NCBI RefSeq assembly: GCF_001411555.2
Contig: NC_049909.1
Span: 14,132,686 to 14,196,685, forward strand
DNA length: 64,000 nt
Source of the DNA: Juglans regia
Lineage: Eukaryota > Streptophyta > Magnoliopsida > Fagales > Juglandaceae
Direction: 5' to 3'
Shown one piece after another: positions 33,993-43,616 of this stretch. The notes under the pieces were generated by a model. The model searched no databases, had not been told where the DNA came from, and saw only the letters and a program-made list of their open reading frames with translations. Made by a program: the position numbers and the translations under genes. Position 1 is the first letter of the stretch; each line of letters begins with the position of its first letter.

Positions 33993-35297
33993 ATGGATGC
34001 AGAAGGAATTGCATCTTCCATTGAAGGAAAGCTTGACCAATATCTACCACCACCACCAATATCTCAGTGCTCCATATTTAAAGTGCCAAATATGCTACGC
34101 AGGGATAATGAAAGGGCTTTCACGCCGGAGGTAGTTTCGATCGGTCCATTTCACCGCAACAATATGCAGCTGCGAGAAATGGAAAATAATAAGCTACAGT
34201 ATTTGGAATGCCTCCTCAATCGAACTGGAACTCCGAAATTGAAGAGCTTGGTAGAAGCCATCGATAGGATTGAGCAGGATTGCGGTGACTGTTATGCAGA
34301 AGTGGTTGATCTTAGAAGAGACAAATTCATAGAGATGATGGTGATTGATGGTTGCTTGATCCTTGAATTCCTCTACAGATATCAGGAAAAACGGTGCGTG
34401 GATGATCCCGTGTTCAACACGTCATGGATGCCAAGGAAAATAGTAGCAGACTTGCTTCTACTTGAGAATCAACTTCCTTGGTGCGTGCTCGTCTGTTTGT
34501 TCAACCTCATCACGACCAACGACTCAACAACAACTGAGTACCAGAACTCCCTACTTAATGATCTTGTTGCCATTCCTTTTTCGATGGAGTACAGAATATT
34601 CTATTACGACGAGCACCGGCGCAATAGGCTTGGAACACAAAAGCATTTACTCGATTACTTCCGAAACTCTATAGTTGGATCTCCGCCTATAAAACGGCCT
34701 GAATCTCCGCCTGCAAGCTCCGTACACCCAAATTGGATACCAATTAAGTCCGTGATGGAGCTTTTGGACTTGGGAGTTGGTTTCTTTCCTGTTCCAGACG
34801 GAGGAAATTTCCTCGATGTAAAGTTCGAAGATGGCAAGATGAAAATCCCAGCAATATTTATAGAGGAGAACACAGAATGTTTGTTTAGAAACCTCATCGC
34901 ATTTGAGCATTGTGATCCCAGCAAAGGCTATGAAATCACGTCTTATGCTTCTCTCTTGAATTGGCTGATTAAGTCTCCCGAAGATGCACTTCATCTCAAA
35001 AAGAAGGATATTCTACAAATTATTCGTTCGAGCAATGAGGACAAGGCAAGTTTCTTAAAGCTGCTTTATAATAATGATACCAGTTTCCATGGTTTTCTCT
35101 ACTCAGACCTCTGCGAAGACGTGAACAAAATTTATTCCTCCAATTGGGCGGTATGGAGAGCACGTCTTAAGCGCGAATATTTTAACGAACCAAAGGAACT
35201 TGCTAATTTCCTTTATGGAGTCGTCCTTTCTGCGTATCTTTCCCTTATACAAACAGTTTTTGCTATCCTCTCCTACAAGGCTTCTATCAAGAAGTAG
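33993..35297 (+). CDS. DUF247 (UPF0481) protein, copy 4, full core with membrane anchor
   Basis: The protein has 434 residues from the ATG at 33,993 (MDAEGIASSIEGK). This is not the family start: the equivalent of copy 3's ATG is at 33,948, but 4 extra bases (ctccttccaac where copy 3 has gattccaac) put that reading out of frame, so the downstream ATG must serve and about 15 residues are lost. The core is intact (CSIFKVPNMLRRDNERAF, MMVIDGCLILEFL, IVADLLLLENQLPWCVL, CLFRNLIAFEHCDP). The protein ends with an anchor (FLYGVVLSAYLSLIQTVFAI) and tail KASIKK. Copy 3 and copy 4 are near-identical over long stretches, pointing to recent duplication or gene conversion. Confidence 0.88.
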   Translation: MDAEGIASSIEGKLDQYLPPPPISQCSIFKVPNMLRRDNERAFTPEVVSIGPFHRNNMQLREMENNKLQYLECLLNRTGTPKLKSLVEAIDRIEQDCGDCYAEVVDLRRDKFIEMMVIDGCLILEFLYRYQEKRCVDDPVFNTSWMPRKIVADLLLLENQLPWCVLVCLFNLITTNDSTTTEYQNSLLNDLVAIPFSMEYRIFYYDEHRRNRLGTQKHLLDYFRNSIVGSPPIKRPESPPASSVHPNWIPIKSVMELLDLGVGFFPVPDGGNFLDVKFEDGKMKIPAIFIEENTECLFRNLIAFEHCDPSKGYEITSYASLLNWLIKSPEDALHLKKKDILQIIRSSNEDKASFLKLLYNNDTSFHGFLYSDLCEDVNKIYSSNWAVWRARLKREYFNEPKELANFLYGVVLSAYLSLIQTVFAILSYKASIKK

Positions 35298-35654
35298 GTC
35301 TCCTTTGCTTCTATTTTTTTTTTTTTTTTTTTTGTCAAACTCGTAGTGCTGCTATTTGTAATGTTTGTCAATGAAATGAAATAAAAAAATGTTGAATTAC
35401 AATAGTAGACATAATATCCCTTTTTTTTTCACCTTATTTAATTACTAGTGTCATATTCGAAATTTATTTTTTCTTTCTTATATTTTTACGGATCACTCTA
35501 TTTATATATTATATCTCAATGTTGATGGTATTTCTTGGGGATTTCAATTGAATTATTTATTCTAGCCTTAAAATATGTGGCCCCTCTAAACTAATTATAA
35601 TTCTGACTTCTTCAGTGCATGAGTACACGCACAAGTCATTTTCAGGAGGGGTCA

Positions 35655-36026
35655 CAACGTCGGGTCCTTATTTTATGCCATCTAGTACTTCATCGTGAGC
35701 TTCCCCTGTTTCTGAGGTAGTCATTTTTAACTACTAGTCATTTTTAACTGTTTAAGGTTTCCTTCTTCTCTAAGTAAGACTAACTTGCATAAATTCATTA
35801 TCTGACCACATTGCTAGAAATAGGAACGTCTTCCTCGCCTTGACCAATATTGTGAGTGCATATTCTAGAAAATTTCCTATATTTATCTCAAGTGGAAAGA
35901 ATAACATAGTGTAATGCTGTAACGCATGCTGGATAAGCAAGTGGTGAAAATTAATCATGTAACCATTTGTCTCTTTTAACATGTTTCCTTGGTACAAGTT
36001 ACAACCAGCAGTGCCTTCCACTTCTT
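35655..36026 (+). pseudogene. CPI1 pseudogene fragment 1 (end of exon 6, intron 6 and 3' flank)
   Basis: Positions 35,659-35,715 match the end of CPI1 exon 6 (gggtccttattttatgccat ... tttctgaggtag) with indels. Positions 35,716-35,925 match intron 6, and 35,935-36,026 match the CPI1 3' flank (11,430-11,520). Exon 7 is deleted. The flank resumes at about 37,896 after a copia insertion and runs into the same (GA)n tract (37,974-37,992). It lies directly downstream of DUF247 copy 4. Confidence 0.85.
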
Positions 36027-37617
36027 AAAAAACAAGACTTCTTAGTGAGGTATACGAGCATTGTAATTATGCTACACTTGAGCCAAATAGCTTTACAGCA
36101 GCTTCAAATGAGGAAGTTTGGCAGAAAGCTATGAGAGAAGAAATCAAAATGATAGAGAAAAATGAAACCTAGGAGTTGGTTTCTTTACTAGCAAATAAAG
36201 AAGTCATTGGAGTAAAATGGATTTATAAGACTAAATTAAATCTGGATGGCTCTATTTTGAAGCATAAAACAAGGTTGGTTATCAAGGGATATGTGCAGTA
36301 ACATGGAATAGATTACAATGAAACCTTTGCTCCTGTTGCAAGGATGGAGACCATTAGAGCCTTAGTTTCACTTGCTGCTAAAAAAGGTTGGAAAGTTTTG
36401 CATTTGGATGTGAAATCAGCATTCCTAAATGGGGTGTTGGAAGAAGAAGTTTTTGTGGATCAACCCGAGGGGTTTGAGAAAGAAGAAGGCAAAGTCTATA
36501 AATTGAAAAAGGCTTTGTATGGATTAAAACAGGTACCAAGAGCCTGGTATGGGAGAATTGATCAATATTTTATTGAGCAAGGGTTCAAGAGGAGCAAGAG
36601 TGAGCCTACCTTGTATGTAAAGTCTCAAAATAGTAATGATTTGATCATTGTATCACTTTATGTGGATGATCTGGCTTTTACAAGATGTAATGCTGGAATG
36701 ATTGAAAAATTTTAAAAAGAAATGATTGCAAGTTTTGAGATGAGTGATTTAGGAAATATGCATTATTTTCTAGGTATGGAAGTAAGTCAAGAAGCTGAAG
36801 GAATCTTCTGTTCCCAGAGGAAGTACATTGAAGATCTCTTAAGAAGATTCAATATGTCAGGTTGTAAACCTGTGGCAACTCCATTAATTCCTAATGAGAA
36901 ATTGAAAAAGGAAGATGGTGGGAATAAGGTGGATGCTTCGATTTACAGAAGCTTGGTAGGAAGTTTGATGTATTTGTGTAACACCAGACCTGATATCTTG
37001 TATGCCACTAGTTTACTTTTAAGATTCATGCAATATCCTAGCCAAATACATCTTGGAACAACCAAGAGAATTTTGACATACTTGCAAGGAACTATCAGTA
37101 TGGTATTTGGTATAAGAAAACTTCAAATACAAAGCTGGTGGGATTTACAGACATTGATTGGGCAGGTTCATGTGATGATTTGAGGAGCACTTTAGGTTAT
37201 TGTTTTAGTCCAAGATCTGCTATGTTTTCTTGGAGTTCGAAAAAGCAAGGCAATGTGGCACAATCAACTGCTGAAGCAGAGTATGTTGCAGCTGCAAGTT
37301 GTGCAAACCAAACCATTTGGTTGAGAAGAATACTTGAAGACATGGGGGAGAAATAGTTGGAATCTACTGAAATTTCTTGTTATAATAAATCAGCCATTGC
37401 AATTGCCAAAAATCCTGTCCAACATTGTAGAACAAAACATATTGTAATTAAATATCATTTCTTGAGTGAAGTTGAATCAAATGGTGAATTTGCTTTGAAG
37501 TTTTGTAGATAAGAAGAGCAACTTGCTGATATATTCACAAAAACACTCCCAAGAGACAAGTTTCAGTTCCTCAGATCACAACTTGGTGTAACTGGAAATC
37601 ACATCAAGGAGGAGTAT
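36027..37617 (+). pseudogene. Ty1/copia pol relic: reverse transcriptase and RNase H
   Basis: The plus strand encodes copia RT from about 36,120 ([13 protein letters not shown]), then FAPVARMETIRALVSLAAKK, LDVKSAFLNGVLEEEVFVDQ and the catalytic YVDD at about 36,659. It continues with LGNMHYFLGMEV, a frameshift near 37,110, then RNase H ([33 protein letters not shown]) and a final KTLPRDKFQ. Stops occur at 36,165 (TAG), 36,299 (TAA), 36,713 (TAA), 37,354 and 37,510. Gag, protease and integrase are missing, so it is 5'-truncated. It splits CPI1 pseudogene fragment 1 from its own 3' flank. Confidence 0.88.
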
Positions 37618-37880
37618 TGAAGATCAATTATTGTGATGTTTATTTCTTAGGAACTCTTCATATTTCTATTTTACTATATTAAGCTTTCCTATTATTAGTC
37701 TGAGTTGGAAGTTGTATTTCTGTTTTAAATAAATTTTGTGAGTCTCTATGTTAGCTTATAAAAGCATGATCAATGGAAGATGAATAGTAGAACAACAGAA
37801 TCAATTCGTGACTAAGGGATTGAGGTTTCTCAAGAGTTCCTCTGTTTCTCCTCTGCTTGTTTAATTGTTTAAAACTAACA
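37618..37880 (+). repeat. 3' LTR of the truncated copia element
   Basis: It starts TGAAGATCAATT right after a polypurine tract aaggaggagtat (37,606-37,617) and ends ...AAAACTAACA. The 263-bp length suits a copia LTR. A TATA-like ttataaaagc is at about 37,758. No matching 5' LTR exists in the window. Confidence 0.75.
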
Positions 37881-37996
37881 CATTGCCTTTTCATTTGCAA
37901 AATAAGCTTCTACCATTTACAAAAATACCAAGAAAGTGAGCAAAGAAAGAGTCATATACAGATCCTTTTTTTTGAGAGAGAGAGAGAGAGAGTTAA

Positions 37997-38459
37997 CCTG
38001 ATGTAATAGCTGAAGGGCCCATAGGCCTTTATTATAAAAAAAAAAATCCCAGTCAAGATATTTTTTGAAAGCATTTCTCAAAGAAAAACTAGTTATGTAA
38101 TTTTTTTAATGGCTGTATAAAGTATTTAAAAAAGAAAAACTAGTTAGATCCCCTTCATAACTCCTTCCCCTTCGCACAGACCTAACTCCATCACCTTCGC
38201 ACTCCTTCCTCCCTCCTTTCCCTCTCGCTCCACAGAAATTATTCTGTATATTTCTCTCTCTAAGTTTCATTTTTCTATTTTAGATTTTCTTTCAATATTG
38301 TTCTGAAGAGTTTGTGAATCTAGATTTCTATTTAGTCCGTGAAACCTGGGTTTATTTTGGTTTGAAGAGTTTCACTTCTGTTTGGACCTCTAAGTTTGTT
38401 TTTTTTTTTTTTTTTTTTTTATATTAAAGGCCTATGGGCCCTTCAGCTATTACATCAGG
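37997..38459. mobile_element. 463-bp element with perfect 34-bp terminal inverted repeats and TAA duplication
   Basis: The left arm 37,997-38,030 begins CCTGATGTAATAGCTGAAGG, and the right arm 38,426-38,459 is its exact reverse complement. Both flanks carry TAA (37,994-37,996 and 38,460-38,462). The interior opens and closes with A-rich and T-rich tracts and holds what looks like a gene 5' leader (cttccccttcgcacagacc, then pyrimidine-rich, then tttgtgaatctagatttc). No transposase is present. The TAA duplication suggests PIF/Harbinger mobilisation, and the identical arms suggest recent activity. Confidence 0.8.
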
Positions 38460-38644
38460 TAAACTAAAAGTGCAAACAAAGCCAGCCCACGATTGCATCT
38501 GGTCTTCAGCATGTGTCCCATCTGCTTGTAGGAGTCCACTTCATTCTTTATTTACTTACGGCCCACATAAGCCCACTTCTTTACTTAAGTCTCCTAGGGT
38601 TCTCTTCGATCCCATTATCCCCAATTCACCTTTGCACATCCCAC

Positions 38645-38770
38645 CATTGGCCTCACGTCGTGTACCATGTTTAAGGTGGTGCTTTGGCACCGCGGGCAAG
38701 CGAGGTAGACGTGCTTTTAACTTTAGCCCATTACACTGCAGCCTTGTCCTAACTAGCTTTATTCCGGGGG

Positions 38771-38844
<74 letters not shown>

Positions 38845-38999
38845 CTCTACCTCTATCAAACTTTAAATAGATCTTCCAAATTGAGGGAAATATATATATA
38901 TATATCTACATTCATTCTATGTAGACCTCAAAAGAATATGTTTTCATTTTACATGATTAGAGTACTTCAAATTTAGAAACAAACTTAGAATATTCTGGA

Positions 39000-39044
<45 letters not shown>

Positions 39045-39060
39045 TTTAAAAGCATCTCTG
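38645..39060. repeat. Duplicated 5' block of DUF247 copy 5 with CT and AT microsatellites
   Basis: Positions 38,645-38,773 match 14,568-14,705. A long (CT)n run (38,773-38,823) is followed by (AT)n (38,824-38,844), and a second (AT)n run lies at 39,003-39,040. These tracts are likely polymorphic in length. No gene is visible. Confidence 0.8.
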
Positions 39061-39364
39061 GTCTAGCATTATTGGTCGTTGACTTTTGGAGAGGGAAATG
39101 ATTGAGAAACTGAGGAGTGCATTCACTCAGCTAGGCCTATATTCTGTGTTACAACTTACAAACCGTCCATTCTTCGGTGCAATTGGCACGTACTCACAAA
39201 AAATAATACTATTAATGCAATAATTTTATAAATAAATAATAAAGAATAAAAGAAAACCGTGTGAACGCAAGACCCCATACGCATCTTCTGGAGCATTGAC
39301 TTCATTGAATAACGTCACAATGTAAAGAAAAAATGCAATTACCACGAAACATTACTGCTTGGTT

Positions 39365-39566
39365 CTTTATATTAGGACCATCGTGTTAACGTTGAGAGAT
39401 ACTTTCCTCTCTTGATCTAACGACCACTTGAACGTCTGTCCTTCGTCCTTGCCGGCCTCTGATCTCTTTCTCCGGTCCTCTCTCTCTCTGTCTAAGTTTG
39501 TTCTTTTTCCGGCTTATTTTTACTATGATTTTGACTGGAGTTTGATATGTAATTTCAGGGTAACAA
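39365..39566 (+). promoter_or_regulatory. Promoter and 5' leader of DUF247 copy 5
   Basis: A TATA-like tttatattag at 39,365-39,374 sits in a block shared with copy 4 (gttgagagatact, gaccacttga(a/c)gtctgt, ccggcctctgatctc). A leader region with an aatttcag|ggtaac acceptor-like site precedes the ATG at 39,567. Confidence 0.55.
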
Positions 39567-42544
39567 ATGGCCGCATCCCACTCCGCATCAACAAGCAACC
39601 CTCCCCAACAGCACTCGCCATCAAGAAATCCTGATCCTCCAATATCATCAGGTACGTACCTAATTAATATTCAATGCTAAGTTTATAAAGAAATTTAAAA
39701 AAAATAAAGAAATTTATTATATTTTATGATTTGATGTAATACATTATATCCGCGTGGCACATAAAATATTTTACAATTTCACGTATCATATTATACATCT
39801 ATTTTATAATTTCACATATCATATTAGGCTACATCTATTTGAAAATTTATATTTTTTCAAATCTATTTGTGGATTAATTAAATATTTCTATATAGACCTC
39901 AAAAGAATATGTTTTCATTATGCATTTTGTATATATGCCTATGGAGAAAAACTATTCAAATCTTGATCACACAAATACTTAGAAAAGTAATAATCATCAA
40001 TACATTAATGACACAAATCCAAATCTAAGGTTTGCTATACACTATGGATTTGATATGATTTTCGATTAAGAGAGAATGGTATCTCTTAATTAATTAATAT
40101 ACCCTACATGCAACATATGAGTATGGATTTATATTTAATTGAGCTATTGTTCTTCATTTTAATTTTAAATTTTATAATAAGTACATTAAGAGAAATTATA
40201 TTTGTAATCGTGGAGTGCACAAGCGCCGTTTAATCTCTTTGAAAAAGTGAGTAAATACGGGACCTATAAGAAAAAACATTAAATTTTTAGTAGTAGACCC
40301 TACTTTTTTTTTTTTTCAAAATGATTGCATATCGCTTGCGCCTTCCACAATTGTATTTAACATTACTCGTTATATCATGTTTAGTGACAGATATTAAGTA
40401 ATATAATTGACATTTAATTAATGATTATTGACGTTTAAAATTATTAAAAATATATCATGACTAATTGATAACTAGATTCAATGTTTGGTTAAGGAATTTT
40501 TTGAACATGTTTAATTGAGATTTTTTTAAATGTGTTTGTTATTGAGTTTTGTGGAGGTAGATAAAATAATTTTAAATATGTTTTATATTGTGATTGTGAT
40601 TGTGAAAGTGAATGAGTTGAGTTAAAAAATTGTTTGAATATAATTTTGTTAAGGTTTTTTTGTTTTGATTATTTTATGAGTAATGCTACATACAGTCGTA
40701 GAATGCACAAGCGCCATGCAGTCGCTTTGAAAAAGAGTGTGGTACACTACTAAAAAATTAATTTTCTTTCACGTGGGTCCTATATTTATTTATTTTTTTT
40801 TAAAGTGACTGCACGGCGCTTGCACACTTACGACTGCAAGTATCATTTTTCTTGTTTTATTTTTAACATTTCATTTAAATCTAGGCAAATGATTAGCCGT
40901 ACAGTCTATGATAGATTTTTTTTTTTTTTAATAAAAATAAAAGATGTTTGTTTTGAAGTTAGAATAATTTTTTGAAAAAGTTTACAAAATCGACTAATTA
41001 AGCAAAACATGTCCATGGCATGCTTGAAGGATAAGTACTAGAATATGGTTTTCAAGTAATTTTGCGCCCCCAGATACTCTTCCTGCATGTGTTTTATTTT
41101 ATTCCTAGGAATTATGGAAGTAGATTTTCAACTACTTTTGAATTTCCGAGATGAAAGAATACATCTGATGGCAGATTCCAACAGAAGCAATCAAACATGT
41201 GCCGAGACCAGAGACGTGGAAGAACTTGAATCTTCGATTCGAGAAAAGCTTTTCCAGACGTATCTACCACCCCCATCTCACTGTTCCATATTTAGAGTTC
41301 CAAATATGCTACGCAGCCATAATGAAAAGGCTTTCCTGCCGGAAGTAGTTTCAATCGGTCCATTTCACCGCGAGAATGAGCAGCTGCAATCAATGGAAAT
41401 TACTAAGCTACGGTATTTGAAATGCCTCCTTTATCGAACAGGAACAACGGAATTGAAGAGCTTGGTAGAAGCCATCCAAAGTATTGAGCAGGATTGCCGT
41501 GAATATTATGCAGAAGTGGTTGATCTTGGTAGTAAGAAATTCATAGAGATGATGCTGATCGATGGTTGCTTTATCCTTGAATTCCTCTACAGATATAAGG
41601 CCAGATATTTTGGGGAAATATCGATGGAACTAAAAGAAGGAGAGGATGATCCCATGTTCAAAACGTCATGGATGCAAAGGAAAATAGTAGCAGACTTGCT
41701 TCTACTCGAGAATCAACTTCCTTGGTGTGTGCTCGTCTGTTTGCTCAAACTGTTCAACTCAACAACAACTGAGTACGGGAACTCCCGACTTGTTGATCTT
41801 GTTGCCTGTCCTTTTTTGGAGTACAGAATGTTCGGAGAGCGTAACAGGATTAATTCCCCCTCTGGAACACTTCCACACAAGCATTTACTCGATTGCTTCC
41901 GAGCTCAGTTAGTTGAATCATGCGGGCCTATAGAAACTCTATTACCGCTTCCATATACATGGAAGGAAAGCTTAATGTGGAAATCCATTTCGTCCGTGAC
42001 GGAGCTTTTGGACTTTGAAATTGGTTTCTTTGCAGCTACGGTCAGAGATAGCTGCATCCTCGATGTAAAGTTCGAAGATGGCAAAATGAAAATCCCAGAA
42101 ATATTTATAGAGGAGAACACAGAATCTTTGTTCAGAAACCTCATCGCATTTGAGCATTGTGATCCCAGTATGGGCACTCAAGTCACCTCTTATGCTGCGA
42201 TCTTGGGTTGCCTTATTAAGTCACCCGCAGATGCACTTCATCTCAAACAGAGACATATTCTACATATTGGTTGGAGCAACGAGCTGGACGACCAAGCAAG
42301 TTTCTTAAACAGGCTGATTTATGATAATCATACTTGTTTCCCTGGTTTTCACTACTCAGACCTCTGCCTACGTTTGAACGGACATCAGTCCCGAAGATTT
42401 AACGTCTATCAAGCTACTCTGAGGCGGGATTACTTTAAAGATCCAACGACGTTCTTTACTCTGGTATATGGAATCGCGTTTATGCTATTTCTTGGTATTT
42501 TACAAACGATATTTGCTATCCTCTCCTACTATAAGGACCAGTAA
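39567..42544 (+). CDS. DUF247 (UPF0481) protein, copy 5, two exons, with membrane anchor
   Basis: The proposed exons are 39,567-39,651 and 41,109-42,544. Exon 1 encodes MAASHSASTSNPPQQHSPSR and eight more residues and ends phase 1 at tcatcag|gtacgtacc. Exon 2 opens after ttattcctag and keeps the frame into GIMEVDFQLLLNF and MADSNRSNQ. The product is about 506 residues. If only the main exon is used, the ATG at 41,114 or 41,168 gives 476 or 458 residues. The core is intact: CSIFRVPNMLRSHNEKAF, MMLIDGCFILEFLYRY, YFGEISMELKEGEDD, IVADLLLLENQLPWCVL, SLFRNLIAFEHCDP, and the anchor VYGIAFMLFLGILQTIFAIL. It is the most diverged full copy and keeps the YFxEISMELK insert of copy 1. The 1.46-kb intron contains two family A MITEs. 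Confidence 0.85.
40192..40367. mobile_element. Fold-back MITE, family A (copy 3)
   Basis: The arms are ttgtaatcgtggagtgcaca with agcgcc on the left and gcttgcgccttccacaattg on the right; the centre is aatttttagtagtagaccc with poly-T. It lies in the proposed intron of DUF247 copy 5. Confidence 0.65.
40679..40848. mobile_element. Fold-back MITE, family A (copy 4, best preserved)
   Basis: It begins agtaatgctacatacagtcg and ends cgactgcaagtatcat. The long arms are near-palindromic (cacaagcgccatgcagtcgc against gtgactgcacggcgcttgca). The centre carries ttaattttctttcacgtggg. It lies about 310 bp from copy 3 in the same intron. Confidence 0.75.
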
Positions 42545-43616
42545 TGCTATCTGCAAATTCAAAATAGAAAAATTTCAGTAAAAGAATTTTTTTTTTTTTT
42601 TTACAAAAATTTGCACGGGACTTATCTATTTTCTATTTTTACAAGTTTTGCTCCAGTTTCAAGTATTAATATTATAAGCTTGTATCTTTACTTTTTGCAA
42701 ACTCCAATTACTATTTGTATTTGTTTGTCTTCTCTATGGAGAATAAAATATTTATGTGTTGAATAATGCTATACATATTACGTACCCATTTTGTTACGAG
42801 GGTCGGATATATATGGCAGTACTCTCATGCACTATAAAATGAGGTGGTCAACCAACTCTTTTAGTAAAAGAAAAGAATATTTGAGATTCGAAAATTTCTA
42901 TTTGCATGGAAGTCATGCTATAAAGCACATTTTTCATTTTATTTATGTGATAAAATTTGATTTGTTTGAAAAATTTTAAATTAAAATTTCTTACAAATAA
43001 ATAAAATTTTACTATGTCAATAAAATAGATGATGTATTTTTCACACCGACTTCTATATAGAAAAACTCGTTCTTGTCAGCAGCTTAAATCCTATATTTAT
43101 TCCACAAAAAATAGCGTAACAATATCTTAGATAAATACAAATATTGGCGCGAATGAGATAATTTCACTCATAGTCGTTTTACTTGGATGTACATATAATC
43201 AACCTTCCATTGCGCACAAACGTGCACAAACAGTCGAGGGTCTGTTAGGATCTACAAGGATTTTTAGATATTTTCAATTATTTATATATTTATTTTTTAA
43301 ATATTATTTAAATACAAAATATTTTCATTTTAAATCTTCAATATTTTTATCTAATTTATCTAATCATTACAATTTTTTCAAATCATTACATAAAATACAA
43401 AAAATAATACACAATTTTCAAATTTTAAAATAAAAATAATATTAAAAATCTAAGCTTGATAGACTACCCTGATGGACTTATTATACTGACTTTCAAATAT
43501 TCCGCAAGCTTCTAATTATAACATCATTTGATACTATTATGAGATCAGACCTTTGAGTTGGTCTGTCTCCACATCTCCAGCATCACCAACTTAGTTCTTA
43601 CATACACCAGCATCAT
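42545..43616. other. 3' flank of DUF247 copy 5 and AT-rich intergenic DNA
   Basis: A poly(A)-like gagaataaaat lies at about 42,738. Positions 42,940-43,070 resemble the fold-back element at 6,836-6,997. Positions 43,531-43,608 match 25,331-25,412 upstream of DUF247 copy 3. No gene is visible. Confidence 0.5.
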
